From: Bos javanicus
Taxonomy: Eukaryota; Chordata; Mammalia; Artiodactyla; Bovidae
Assembly (NCBI RefSeq): GCF_032452875.1
Contig: NW_026893691.1
Coordinates: 310,001-374,000, forward strand
Length of the DNA stretch: 64,000 nucleotides
Reading direction: 5' to 3'
Shown here: positions 1 to 11,024 of the stretch, piece by piece
Numbering within the stretch: the stretch's first letter is position 1
Layout: each line of letters starts with the position of its first letter
The notes under the pieces: generated by a model
What the model was told of the DNA's origin: nothing
Databases searched by the model: none
The model's input: only the letters and a program-made list of their open reading frames with translations
Translations under genes and position numbers: made by a program

Positions 1-556
1 CCAAGGGTCGGCATCCAGTGGGCGCGGCGGAGGGGTGCGGACCACAGGTCAGGGAACTGGGACTGCGTGGAGCAGGGAACCACGTAGTCCGCCCTCTGTT
101 GGCACAACCTGGCGGTCGCAGAAAGGCCTCGCCTTTGGGCTCAAGGCCTTGACCGCTCCACCCCTTTGCTGAAAGGTCAGAGCCGCGCGGTTTTCCCAAG
201 CAGCCTAGTGTCCGCTGCAAGTCCAAGGGCCAGAACCCTGAACTCTGGCCGGCTGGCCCAGCCCTGCTTCTGGCACTTTGGAGGCCAGCGGGCCCTTGAC
301 CACCTGCTGGGATGGGAAAGGGAAGGGTCCACGAAGTGCACCCTAGAAACTTAGTAGGGTGCATGGGTTTCAAAACCCGGTGGCCGCCCAGGCAGAAAAC
401 AAGGGAGGAGGGCACCCTGCTGCCCTTTCTTGGCAGCATCTGTGGCTGTCCTGCTGAGGGGCCTTTCCATGGGGACCGTGTGCAGTACAAGTTTGGTGTT
501 TTGGAACCGAATAATTAGAACGTGTAAAAATTTTCAATGATGTGGTGGTTTGATTC

Positions 557-712
557 AAACAAAACAAAACAAACCAAAACACCAAGCTCCAAGTTTTTTG
601 CAAATTTAGGTCTTAATATTGAAGGCCTGTTTTCCTTCCACTGTGGCATTCTACGAAGAAATGTGCGGGTTTTTTTTTTTTTTTTAATTTGTTTTTTGTT
701 TTTCTTTTTTTT
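557..712. repeat. CAAAA tract and poly-T tract, copy 1
   Basis: A CAAAA-type low-complexity run at 557-581 and an interrupted poly-T run at 670-712 bracket about 90 bp of unrecognised sequence. The counterparts are 4990-5143 and 8776-8932; tract lengths and interruptions vary between copies. Confidence 0.8.
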
Positions 713-1414
713 AGAAAAGATTCCGAAAAATGAGGGAAACAGGAAACCCAGAGGTGCCCCTGTAGTTTGGCGAAGGCCTTAGGAGGTCACTTGGAAATGC
801 TGCTGGCTGTGAGGGGGAGGGGGCAGATGTGCACAGAGCTGTGCAGGCTTGTCCTTTGCATGGATGTTCTTTGTAGAAATCCACCTCGGAGCCATCTCCT
901 GATGTGTAAGAATTTCCCAGACAGACCTCGAGCTAAGCAATGCGTTTTTCCTTAGGAAATGTTGGTCTTCAGCGATGTTCAAAGCCTGTGTATTTCGGCT
1001 AGACTCTGGCTTCAGGTCGGTTCCCCCAAAAGGCTCAGAAGTGACCTGAACCAAACAGTAAGTTTTCCTCCTACCTTGTTCTCCTCGTCTATGTTAAGGA
1101 AATGACATATTTGCCTGGAAATCTGCCTTTCTTCAAGATTCATGTCAATCATTTTTTAGCCCGGGATGACTCACCTGCTGCCCATGTTATCTCAATGCAT
1201 GTCGTGGGTGAGGGGGTCTGGTGTCATGCTCTGAGACACTGCCTTTGTTTCCTTAGCAGACTGCTAGTGGCTGCATCACATCGGGCTAAAGACCCGAAGG
1301 GGGTACTCTTACTGCCCCCCCCACCCCGCCCCAAGTCTATGTCAGCAGCTTTCTCGATCTCTTTTATCCTTCCATAACACTTGATGACACAAAAGCTCTG
1401 AGCGATCAAGTCAT

Positions 1415-1730
1415 ATCGAATCTTCATTTCAGATTGAAGATGCATTCCATGGTATTGCCATCTTAAGTCTCTCCATCGCTATGGAATATCTGTCCATGTA
1501 TTCAGGATCTTTTTCAGCCACGGTGTAGAATTTCCAGTGTGCCAGTCTTGCATCCTCGTGACATCCGTGGCAAAGCATTTGATTCATGTTGACAGTATTG
1601 AAAGGGAATTTTTTTAAAAATTCCTTTTCAGATTTTTATCTGCTAGTGTACACAGGTCAAACTGTGTACTCATTCATTTTGATCACTTTGGACAGCTTGA
1701 GAGTTGTCTTTCCTTTCTCTGCTTTCTCGT
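1415..1730 (-). mobile_element. Decayed L1-like LINE fragment, antisense
   Basis: Read on the plus strand, pieces such as GGTATTGCCATCTTAAG (1451-1467), TTCCAGTGTGCCAGTCTTGC and CTTTTCAGATTTTTATCTGC resemble, in the correct order and spacing, the reverse complement of the 3' half of mammalian L1 ORF2. The match is recalled, heavily mutated, and its ends are approximate. No open reading frame survives. The segment exists only in the first 1.709-type copy. It could be another old LINE; identity is moderately sure and the boundaries are weak. Confidence 0.5.
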
Positions 1731-2094
1731 ACTTTAAGAGTATCCTGGCACATACATGTTCTGCCTCACCCCTAATCTCAGTCATGTGTTCAAAGAACTT
1801 CTGTCCGTTTATTTATTTGTTTTTGGTAACATTGAATTCGTTTGGACTATGCTGGGTCTTTGCTGCTCGCTGGAAGTTGCTAGGACCTCTGGACTGCAGT
1901 CTCCCATCTCTTGCTGACCTCTTGTTGACCTCTGCAGAATCCCGGTTGGTGGGAGCTTGTTAGTTCCTTGTTCCTTACCCGGACCTCCTGTGGTAAGTGT
2001 TTTCTCTCCTCTGCGGCCTGGTAAGGGTGGGTGGTCATTGGCATCCCAAAGGTGGCTAGAAGTCAATGATTTAGGCAGGCTTGTGAATAGATAT

Positions 2095-2378
2095 GGGAGA
2101 AGGCAACGGCACCCCACTCCAGTACTCTTGCCTGGAAAATCCCATGGACGGAAGAGCCTGGCAGGCTGCAGTCCATGGGGTCGCTCAGAGTCGGACACGA
2201 CTGAGCGACTTCACTTTCACATTGCACTTTCATGCATTGGAGGAGGACATGGCAACCCACTCCAGTGTTCTTGCCTAGAGAACCCCAGGGACTGCGGGGC
2301 CTGGTGGGCTGCCGTCCATGGGGTCACACAGACTCGGACACGACTGAAACGACTTAGCAGCAGCAGCAGCAGCAGTGC
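2095..2378 (+). mobile_element. Bov-A2 SINE, satellite copy 1
   Basis: Two related monomers head to tail (starting GGGAGAAGGCAACGGCACC, and again near 2241 with GGAGGAGGACATGGCAACC) end in an AGC microsatellite at 2356-2375. This is the typical ruminant Bov-A2 layout. The element is flanked by an 8-bp direct repeat ATAGATAT (2087-2094 and 2379-2386), which I read as its target-site duplication. It is non-coding; the insertion predates amplification of the satellite because all three copies share it. Confidence 0.9.
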
Positions 2379-2845
2379 ATAGATATCAAAAGGGTTGAGA
2401 ACAGTCAGGTAGGATCACACAAGTCACCGTGAAACAATAATACTTCTCCACTTAGCCAAAGCTCACAAAAGATTTCTGTTCTAGGTCAACCTAGAAGAGA
2501 TCACGGAAGAGGTAAAGAAACTTAAAATCCATTAGCAAAGGCAGTTCAACCTCTCAAGAAACCTTGTGCTAGGCACAACACTCTTTTCTGGGGGTCCACT
2601 TTCCCTCCAACCTCCTTATCCCATTCTGTACCCATTCCTTTGCTTCTCCCATCCTGAAACTGCCACCTGGAAGAAAGAACGACGTCGTTTGCCTTCAGAA
2701 AATGCGATTTCATTCCACATACCTTCTTTTAATACCAAGTCATACATTTCCCTTCAGCAACCAAGAACTGACTTTTATATTGGCATTCGACAGATTGGTG
2801 AACATACCTATCAGTGATAGTAGCGCCCCCCCCCCAGCTCCCCCG

Positions 2846-2852
2846 CACACGC

Positions 2853-2892
<40 letters not shown>

Positions 2893-2896
2893 ACCC
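2846..2896. repeat. CA microsatellite, copy 1
   Basis: A run of CA dinucleotides with a few CG and GA interruptions, preceded by a C-rich stretch (2825-2845). Interruptions and length differ between the three satellite copies. Confidence 0.95.
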
Positions 2897-3149
2897 CCAA
2901 GATCAGAACCAAACAAAACAAAAAAAATTGCTTTCTTACGTTTCACATGTCAGGATGGTGCCAGACACTATTATTGGATAGTCAAAAATCTCTTTTGTTT
3001 CTGTGTAAAAGGGAGGTCCTTTCAAGGCGTGAATGTTTCAGAACTTGAATTTATTTGGAAATGACCCAGCTCTTCAGTACACTGTCGTCACTTAGTTTAG
3101 CACAGGATAGAAACTCGGGTAACCAAAACACCTGGAGAAACGATTGTAA

Positions 3150-3329
3150 GTTCAGTTCCGTTCAGTTGCTCAGTCGTGTCTGACTCTTTGGGACCCCGTG
3201 GCCTGCAGGACGCTGGGCTTCCGTGTCCATCACCAACTCCAGGGGCTTGCTCAAACTCATGTCCATCGAATCAGTGATGCCATCCAACCATCTTAGCCTC
3301 TGTCGTCCCCTTCTCCTCTGCCTTCAATC
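3150..3329 (+). mobile_element. Bov-tA SINE (3' truncated), copy 1
   Basis: The tRNA-derived head (GTTCAGTTCCGTTCAGTTGC, then CAGTCGTGTCTGACTC) is followed by the Bov-A-related body (CCATCACCAACTCC, GATGCCATCCAACCATC) and stops after CCTTCAATCA. Full elements normally continue past this point, so the 3' end and tail are missing. No clear target duplication is visible. This is a SINE promoter remnant, not a functional tRNA gene. Confidence 0.85.
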
Positions 3330-4079
3330 AAGACCCTCATAGGCAGATAGTGTCGAGTGTAATTAGTGTTCATAGTTTATCTAAAAGCTCATATGACATT
3401 TAATTTTTCGTTTTCTTCCTGTTCTTTCGAGGTACTTTCTTGTTGACAAGCTTGTGACAGATAAAACGGTATAGCAATTTTTACCTTAGAACAAACCGAG
3501 GCACTATGAACATTTTGTGCTTCATGTTGATGACTCTTAGACATGTCTACAGTAGAGGAGCAAAACCAAAACTACTAGATATTTAATATTGACTAGTTCC
3601 CAGTTCACGGGACTCTGACATTCACTGAGGTCAATGTTTTCTTGTATTGGAAGCAGTTGGGTTGGCAAGGGCTGCCTTGTCTTGAGACCATTGAAATAAG
3701 AACTCAGAACTTGAGCACTATTATCAAAAATCACAAGGCTCACACTGACACATACATCAATCCAGACAGACAAGACAAGACATCTTCCAGTTTTCCGCCT
3801 GAGATGGAAAAGATTTCTTTGAGCCGTTTTTCTGGGGAGTGGGGGTGGGGCTGGCGGCCAGGCAGGCTTTGGGAAGGAGCTCGTGGTTTGGAATTGCATA
3901 TGAAAAGAACCAGCTTTCCGGGTTCCAAGGAATCAAGTTTCCTTGGAAACCAACTTTGTCCGGTTCTATAGAATATCATGGCCCTCCTAGGTCAGGTCAT
4001 CTTTCCTTTCCGTAGTCCTCGTTGGATCCCTGAATTCTAGACAGCTTGGATTGCCTCTGTGGGCTGGATGGATTGTCCT

Positions 4080-4560
4080 CCCGTTTCACCGGGCGGCGGG
4101 AGCGAGGTCCCAGAGGCTCTCCTGGAACCGGGCGTGGGGGCGGGGCTCACCGGGAGCCCGTGGTGAAGGTGGGCCGCGCACCGGGAGCGCGCCCGGGGCG
4201 GGGCGAAGCCGGGCGGCGCGGGTCGGGAATCGGGTCGTGGCGGGGATGGGGGGCGGTCCCAGTTGTGCTCCGGGGATCCCCACTGCGGCTGGGAAGGCAC
4301 CGGGAGCATGGCAGGGGCGGGGCGGCGCGGGGCGGGGGTCGGCTCCTGGCGGGGGTGGGGGAGGGCTTCCCCGTTGTCCTCTCGGGGGTCGCCGTGGCGG
4401 CTGGGAACGCCCATTGCGTGCGCTCCTGGGTCCCCAAGGGTCGGCATCCAGTGGGCGCGGCGGAGGGGTGCGGACCACAGGTCAGGGAACTGGGACTGCG
4501 TGGAGCAGGGAACCACGTAGTCCGCCCTCTGTTGGCACAACCGGGCGGTCGCAGAAACGC
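4080..4560. promoter_or_regulatory. CpG island with GC boxes inside the 1.709-type unit (copies 1/2)
   Basis: A very G+C- and CpG-rich block, unlike the AT-balanced rest of the unit. It holds at least three strong GC boxes of the GGGGCGGGG (Sp1/KLF) type at about 4136-4146, 4195-4204 and 4314-4325. No TATA box is evident. It looks like a housekeeping-type promoter island, but transcription is not shown by sequence alone. The overlapping ORFs of 130-233 codons here exist in four or more frames on both strands because the block is GC-rich and poor in stops; I do not call them genes. Confidence 0.55.
4212..4430. repeat. Imperfect 109-bp tandem duplication inside the CpG island
   Basis: GGCGGCGCGGGTCGG at 4212 recurs as GGCGGCGCGGGGCGG at 4321, and downstream words pair up in the same order (TGGCGGGGATGGGG / TGGCGGGGGTGGGG; CGGCTGGGAAGGC / CGGCTGGGAACGC). 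The same pair is present at about 7997-8215. Confidence 0.7.
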
Positions 4561-4989
4561 CTCGCCTTTGGGCTCAAGGCCTTGACCGCTCCACCCCTTT
4601 GCTGAAAGGTCAGAGCCGCGCGGTTTTCCCAAGCAGCCTAGTGTCCGCTGCAAGTCCAAGGGCCAGAACCCTGAACTCTGGCCGGCTGGCCCAGCCCTGC
4701 TTCTGGCACTTTGGAGGCCAGCGGGCCCTTGACCACCTGCTGGGATGGGAAAGGGAAGGGTCCACGAATTGCACCCTAGAAACTTAGTAGGGTGCATGGG
4801 TTTCAAAACCCGGTAGCCGCCCAGGCAGAAAACAAGGGAGGAGGGCACCCTGCTGCCCTTTCATGGCAGCATCTGTGGCTGTCCTGCTGAGGGGCCTTTC
4901 CATGGGGACCGTGTGCAGGACAAGTTTAGTGTTTTGGAACCGAATAATTAGAACGTGTAAAAATTTTCAATGATGTGGTGGTTTGATTC

Positions 4990-5143
4990 AAACAAAACAA
5001 AACAAAACAAAACACCAAGCTCCAAGTTTTTTGCAAATTTAGGTCTTAATATTGAAGGCCTGTTTTCCTTCCACTGTGGCACTCTACGAAGAAATGTGCG
5101 GGTTTTTTTTTTTTTTAATTTGTTTTTTGTTTTTCTTTTTTTT
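4990..5143. repeat. CAAAA tract and poly-T tract, copy 2
   Basis: The CAAAA run (4990-5013) is purer than in copies 1 and 3, which have a CC interruption. The poly-T run covers 5103-5143. Confidence 0.8.
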
Positions 5144-5898
5144 AGAAAAGATTCCGAAAAATGAGGGAAACAGGAAGCCCAGAGGTGCCCCTGTAGTTTG
5201 GCGAAGGCCTTAGGAGGTCACTTGGAAATGCTGCTGGCTGTGAGGGGGAGGGGGCAGATGTGCACAGAGCTGTGCAGGCTTGTCCTTTGCATGGATGTTC
5301 TTTGTAGAAATCCACCTCGGAGCCATCTCCTGATGTGTAAGAATTTCCCAGACAAACCTTGAGCTAAGCAATGCGTTTTTCCTTAGGAAATGTTGGTCTT
5401 CAGCGATGTTCAAAGCCTGTGTATTTCCGCTAGACTCTGGCTTCAGGTCGGTTCCCCCAAAAGGCTCAGAAGCGACCTGAACCAAACAGTAAGTTTTCCT
5501 CCTACCTTGTTCTCCTCATCTATGTTAACAGTATACTTTAAGAGTATCCTGGCACATACATGTACTGCCTCACCCCTAACCTCAGTCATGTGTTCCAAGA
5601 ACTTCTGTCCGTTTATTTATTTGTTTTGGGTAACATTGAATTCGTTTTGACTATGCTGGGTCTTTGCTGCTCGCTGGAAGTTGCTAGGACCTCTGGACTG
5701 CAGTCTCCCATCTCTTGCTGACCTCTTGTTGACCTCTGCAGAATCCTGGTTGGTGGGAGCTTGTTAGTTCCTTGTTCCTTACCCGGACCTCCTGTGGTAA
5801 GTGTTTTCTCTCCTCTGCGGCCTGGTAAGGGTGGGTGGTCATTGGCATCCCAAAGGTGGCTAGAAGTCAATGATTTAGGCAGGCTTGTGAATAGATAT

Positions 5899-6182
5899 GG
5901 GAGAAGGCAATGGCACCCCACTCCAGTACTCTTGCCTGGAAAATCTCATGGACGGAAGAGCCTGGTAGGCTGCAGTCCATGGGGTCGCTCAGAGTCGGGC
6001 ACGACTGAGCGACTTCACTTTCACATTTCACTTTCATGCATTGGAGGAGGACATGGCAACCCACTCCAGTGTTCTTGCCTAGAGAACCCCAGGGACTGCG
6101 GGGCCTGGTGGGCTGCCGTCCATGGGGTCACACAGACTCGGACACGACTGAAACGACTTCGCAGCAGCAGCAGCAGCAGTGC
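5899..6182 (+). mobile_element. Bov-A2 SINE, satellite copy 2
   Basis: Same element and same ATAGATAT duplication (5891-5898 and 6183-6190) as in copy 1. The first monomer has AATCTCATGG instead of AATCCCATGG, and the tail begins CTTCGCAGC rather than CTTAGCAGC; copy 3 shares both changes, so copies 2 and 3 are closer to each other than to copy 1. Confidence 0.9.
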
Positions 6183-6641
6183 ATAGATATCAAAAGGGTT
6201 TAGAACAGTCAGGTAGGATCACACAAGTCACCGTGAAACAATACTTCTCCACTTAGCCAAAGCTCACAAAAGATTTCTGTTCTAGGTCAACCTAGAAGAG
6301 ATCACGGAAGAGGTAAAGAAACTTAAAATCCATTAGCAAAGGCAGTTCAACCTCTCAAGAAACCTTGTACTAGGCACAACACTCTTTTCTGGGGGTCCAC
6401 TTTCCCTCCAACCTCCTTATCCCATTCTGTACCCATTCCTTTGCTTCTCCCATCCTGAAACTGCCACCTGGAAGAAAGAACGACGTCGTTTGCCTTCAGA
6501 AAATGCGATTTCATGCCACATACCTTCTTTTAATACCAAGTCATACATTTCCCTTCAGCAACCAAGAACTGACTTTTATATTGGCATTCGACAGATTGGT
6601 GAACATACCTATCAGTGATAGTAGCGCCCCTCCCCTCCCCG

Positions 6642-6678
<37 letters not shown>
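6642..6678. repeat. CA microsatellite, copy 2
   Basis: A nearly pure CA run, shorter than in copy 1, followed directly by CCCCAAGATCAG as in copy 1. Confidence 0.95.
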
Positions 6679-6680
<2 letters not shown>

Positions 6681-6933
6681 CCAAGATCAGAACCAAACAA
6701 AACAAAAAAAATTGCTTTCTTACGTTTCACATGTCAGGATGGTGCCAGACACTATTATTGGATAGTCAAAAATCTCTTTTGTTTCTGTGTAAAAGGGAGG
6801 TCCTTTCAAGGCGTGAATGTTTCAGAACTTGAATTTATTTGGAAATGACCCAGCTCTTCAGTACACTGTCGTCACTTAGTTTAGCACAGGATAGAAACTC
6901 GGGTAACCAAAACACCTGGAGAAACGATTGTAT

Positions 6934-7114
6934 GTTCAGTTCCGTTCAGTGGCTCAGTCGTGTCTGACTCTTTGGGACCCCGTGGCCTGCAGGACGCTGG
7001 GCTTCCGTGTCCATCACCAACTCCAGGGGCTTGCTCAAACTCATGTCCATCGAATCAGTGATGCCATCCAACCATCTTAGCCTCTGTCGTCCCCTTCTCC
7101 TCTGCCTTCAATCA
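6934..7114 (+). mobile_element. Bov-tA SINE (3' truncated), copy 2
   Basis: Same truncated element as at 3150; the flank is TATG instead of TAAG just before its start, and the head reads CAGTGGCTCAG where copy 1 has CAGTTGCTCAG. Confidence 0.85.
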
Positions 7115-7864
7115 AGACTCTCATAGGCAGATATTTTCGAGTGTAATTAGTGTTCATAGTTTATCTAAAAGCTCATATCACATTTAATTTTTCGTTTTGT
7201 TCCTGTTCTTTCGAGGTACTTTCTTGTTGACAAGCTTGTGACAGATAGAACGATATAGCAATTTTTACCTTAGAACAAACCGAGGCACTATGAACATTTT
7301 GTGCTTCATGTTGATGACTCTTAGACATGTCTACAGTAGAGGAGCAAAAACAAAACTACTAGATATTTCATATTGACTAGTTCCCAGTTCACGGGACTCT
7401 GACATTCCCTGAGGTCAAAGTTTTCTTGTATTGGAAGCAGTTGGGTTTGCAAGGGCTGCCTTGTCTTGAGACCATTGAAATAAGAACTCAGAACTTGAGC
7501 ACTATTATCAAAAATCACAAGGCTCACACTGACACATACATCAATCCAGACAGACAAGACAAGACATCTTCCAGTTTTCCGCCTGAGATGGAAAAGATTT
7601 CTTTGAGCCGTTTTTTCTGGGGAGTGGGGGTGGGGCTGGCGGCCAGGCAGGCTTTGGGAAGGAGCTCTTGGTTTGGAATTGCATATGAGAAGAACCTGCT
7701 TTCCGAGTTCCAAGGAATCAAGTTTCCTTGGAAACCAACTTTGTCCGGTTCTATAGAATATCATGGCCCTCCTAGGTCAGGTCATCTTTCCTTTCCGTAG
7801 CCCTCGTTGGATCCCTGAATTCTACACAGCTTGGATTGCCTCTGTGGGCTGGATGGATTGTCCT

Positions 7865-8345
7865 CCCGTTTCACCGGGCGGCGGGAGCGAGGTCCCAGAG
7901 GCTCTCCTGGAACCGGGCGTGGGGGCGGGGCTCACCGGGAGCCCGTGGTGAAGGTGGGCCGCGCACCGGGAGCGCGCCCGGGGCGGGGCGAAGCCGGGCG
8001 GCGCGGGTCGGGAATCGGGTCGTGGCGGGGATGGGGGGCGGTCCCAGTTGTGCTCCGGGGATCCCCACTGCGGCTGGGAAGGCACCGGGAGCATGGCAGG
8101 GGCGGGGCGGCGCGGGGCGGGGGTCGGCTCCTGGCGGGGGTGGGGGAGGGCTTCCCCGTTGTCCTCTCGGGGGTCGCCGTGGCGGCTGGGAACGCCCATT
8201 GCGTGCGCTCCTGGGTCCCCAAGGGTCGGCATCCAGTGGGCGCGGCGGAGGGGTGCGGACCACAGGTCAGGGAACTGGGACTGCGTGGAGCAGGGAACCA
8301 CGTAGTCCGCCCTCTGTTGGCACAACCGGGCGGTCGCAGAAACGC
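7865..8345. promoter_or_regulatory. CpG island with GC boxes inside the 1.709-type unit (copies 2/3)
   Basis: Exact counterpart of the island at 4080-4560, shifted by 3785 bp and essentially unchanged, including the GC boxes. Bases 1-145 of the window are the tail of a further copy. Confidence 0.55.
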
Positions 8346-8775
8346 CTCGCCTTTGGGCTCAAGGCCTTGACCGCTCCACCCCTTTGCTGAAAGGTCAGAG
8401 CCGCGCGGTTTTCCCAAGCAGCCTAGTGTCCGCTGCAAGTCCAAGGGCCAGAACCCTGAACTCTGGCCGGCTGGCCCAGCCCTGCTTCTGGCACTTTGGA
8501 GGCCAGCGGGCCCTTGACCACCTGCTGGGATGGGAAAGGGAAGGGTCCACGAATTGCACCCTAGAAACTTAGTAGGGTGCATGGGTTTCAAAACCCGGTG
8601 GCCGCCCAGGCAGAAAACAAGGGAGGAGGGCACCCTGCTGCCCTTTCATGGCAGCATCTGTGGCTGTCCTGCTGAGGGGGCCTTTCCATGGGGACCGTGT
8701 GCAGTACAAGTTTGGTGTTTTGGAACCGAATAATTAGAACGTGTAAAAATTTTCAATGATGTGGTGGTTTGATTC

Positions 8776-8932
8776 AAACAAAACAAAACAAACCAAAAAA
8801 CCAAGCTCCAATTTTTTTGCAAATTTAGGTCTTAAAATTGAAGGCCTGTTTTCCTTCCACTGTGGCATTATACGAAGAAATGTGCGGGTTTTTTTTTTTT
8901 ATGTTGTTTTTTGTTTTTTTTTTTTTTTTTTT
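8776..8932. repeat. CAAAA tract and poly-T tract, copy 3
   Basis: The CAAAA run covers 8776-8801 and a long T run interrupted by ATG and G covers 8889-8932. Confidence 0.8.
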
Positions 8933-9690
8933 AGAAAAGATTCCGAAAAATGAGGGAAACAGGAAACCCAGAGGTGCCCCTGTAGTTTGGCGAAGGCCTT
9001 AGGAGGTCACTTGGAAATGCTGCTGGCTGTGAGGGGGGGAGGGGGCAGATGTGCACAGAGCTGTGCAGGCTTGTCCTTTGCATGGATGTTCTTTGTAGAA
9101 ATCCACCTCGGAGCCATCTCCTGATGTGTAAGAATTTCCCAGACAAACCTCGAGCTAAGCAATGCGTTTTTTCCTTAGGAAATGTTGGTCTTCAGCGATG
9201 TTCAAAGCCTGTGTATTTCCGCTAGACTCTGGCTTCAGGTCGGTTCCCCCAAAAGGCTCAGAAGCGACCTGAACCAAACAGTAAGTTTTCCTCCTACCTT
9301 GTTCTCCTCATCTATGTTAACAGTATACTTTAAGAGTATCCTGGCACATACATGTTCTGCCTCACCCCTAATCTCAGTCATGTGTTCAAAGAACTTCTGT
9401 CCGTTTATTTATTTGTTTTGGGTAACATTGAATTCGTTTGGACTATGCTGGGTCTTTGCTGCTCGCTGGAAGTTGCTAGGACCTCTGGACTGCAGTCTCC
9501 CATCTCTTGCTGACCTCTTGTTGACCTCTGCAGAATCCTGGTTGGTGGGAGCTTGTTAGTTCCTTGTTCCTTACCCGGACCTCCTGTGGTAAGTGTTTTC
9601 TCTCCTCTGCGGCCTGGTAAGGGTGGGTGGTCATTGGCATCCCAAAGGTGGCTAGAAGTCAATGATTTAGGCAGGCTTGTGAATAGATAT

Positions 9691-9980
9691 GGGAGAAGGC
9701 AATGGCACCCCACTCCAGTACTCTTGCCTGGAAAATCTCATGGACGGAAGAGCCTGGTAGGCTGCAGTCCATGGGGTCGCTCAGAGTCGGGCACGACTGA
9801 GCGACTTCACTTTCACATTGCACTTTCATGCATTGGAGGAGGACATGGCAACCCACTCCAGTGTTCTTGCCTAGAGAACCCCAGGGACTGCGGGGCCTGG
9901 TGGGCTGCCGTCCATGGGGTCACACAGACTCGGACACGACTGAAACGACTTCGCAGCAGCAGCAGCAGCAGCAGCAGTGC
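9691..9980 (+). mobile_element. Bov-A2 SINE, satellite copy 3
   Basis: Flanked by ATAGATAT at 9683-9690 and 9981-9988. Its AGC tail is two triplets longer than in the other two copies, so the microsatellite has slipped independently of the rest of the unit. Confidence 0.9.
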
Positions 9981-10442
9981 ATAGATATCAAAAGGGTTGA
10001 GAACAGTCAGGTAGGATCACACAAGTCACCGTGAAACAATAATACTTCTCCACTTAGCCAAAGCTAACAAAAGATTTCTGTTCTAGGTCAACCTAGAAGA
10101 GATCACGGAAGAGGTAAAGAAACTTAAAATCCATTAGCAAAGGCAGTTCAACCTCTCAAGAAACCTTGTGCTAGGCACAACACTCTTTTCTGGGGGTCCA
10201 CTTTCCCTCCAACCTCCTTATCCCATTCTGTACCCATTCCTTTGCTTCTCCCATCCTGAAACTGCCACCTGGAAGAAAGAACGACGTCGTTTGCCTTCAG
10301 AAAATGCGATTTCATTCCACATACCTTCTTTTAATACCAAGTCATACATTTCCCTTCAGCAACCAAGAACTGACTTTTATATTGGCATTCGACAGATTGG
10401 TGAACATACCTATCAGTGATACTAGCGCCCCTCCCCTCCCCC

Positions 10443-10461
10443 GCACGCACGCCCGCACACA

Positions 10462-10497
<36 letters not shown>
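10443..10497. repeat. CA microsatellite, copy 3
   Basis: A CA run with CG, CC and TA interruptions in its left half. It lacks the CCCC spacer before AAGATCAG that the other copies have. Confidence 0.95.
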
Positions 10498-10747
10498 AGA
10501 TCAGAACCAAACCAAACAAAAAAAATTGCTTTCTTACGTTTCACATGTCAGGATGGTGCCAGACACTATTATTGAATAGTCAAAAATCTCTTTTGTTTCT
10601 GTGTAAAAGGGAGGTCCTTTCAAGGCGTGAATGTTTCAGAACTTGAATTTATTTGGAAATGACCTAGCTCTTCAGTACACTGTCGTCACTTAGTTTAGCA
10701 CAGGATAGAAACTCGGGTAACCAAAACACCTGGAGAAACGATTGTAA

Positions 10748-10928
10748 GTTCAGTTCCGTTCAGTGGCTCAGTCGTGTCTGACTCTTTGGGACCCCGAGGC
10801 CTGCAGGACGCTGGGCTTCCGTGTCCATCACCAACTCCAGGGGCTTGCTCAAACTCATGTCCATCGAATCACTGATGCCATCCAACCATCTTATCCTCTG
10901 TCGTCCCCTTCTCATCTGCCTTCAATCA
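10748..10928 (+). mobile_element. Bov-tA SINE (3' truncated), copy 3
   Basis: Same element with private changes (CCCCGAGGCC, AATCACTGATGCC, CTTATCCTC, TTCTCATCTGCC). It lies only about 100 bp before the satellite junction, and this end of copy 3 is the most diverged. Confidence 0.85.
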
Positions 10929-11024
10929 AGACTCTCATAGGCAGATATTTTCGAGTGTAATTAGTGTTAATAGTTCATCTAAAAGCTTATATCACATTTA
11001 AATTTTCGTTTTGTTCCTGTTTTT

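Larger units (their letters stand above)
1..4433. repeat. 1.709-type satellite copy 1 (long variant)
   Basis: The boundary is arbitrary (window start, phased on CCAAGGG). This copy is 648 bp longer than the next one, mostly because of a segment at about 1096-1730 that copies 2 and 3 lack. Stretches 160-545, 715-1410, 1740-2085, 2390-2840 and 3335-4040 hold no gene or repeat family I can name. The CpG island at 4080-4560 spans the end of this copy. Confidence 0.8.
4434..8218. repeat. 1.709-type satellite copy 2 (3785 bp)
   Basis: This is a complete period between two CCAAGGGTCGGC words. It lacks the 1096-1730 segment of copy 1: the sequence runs from ATGTTAACAGTAT (5522-5534) straight into ACTTTAAGAG. 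Otherwise it is near-identical to copy 1, with small changes in the poly-T, CA and AGC tracts. Regions between the annotated SINEs, microsatellites and CpG island are unrecognised. Confidence 0.85.

Noticed and set aside
1586..2382. ORFs over the Bov-A2 element and its flanks
   Set aside because: They read through SINE sequence and the AGC repeat, so they are not genes.
3150..3190. Possible tRNA gene
   Set aside because: This is the tRNA-derived head of a Bov-tA SINE; it lacks an intact cloverleaf and continues into the SINE body.
4046..4848. Several long overlapping ORFs (up to 233 codons) on both strands of the CpG island
   Set aside because: GC-rich sequence is poor in stop codons; the translations are low-complexity Pro/Arg/Gly and appear in four or more frames at once.
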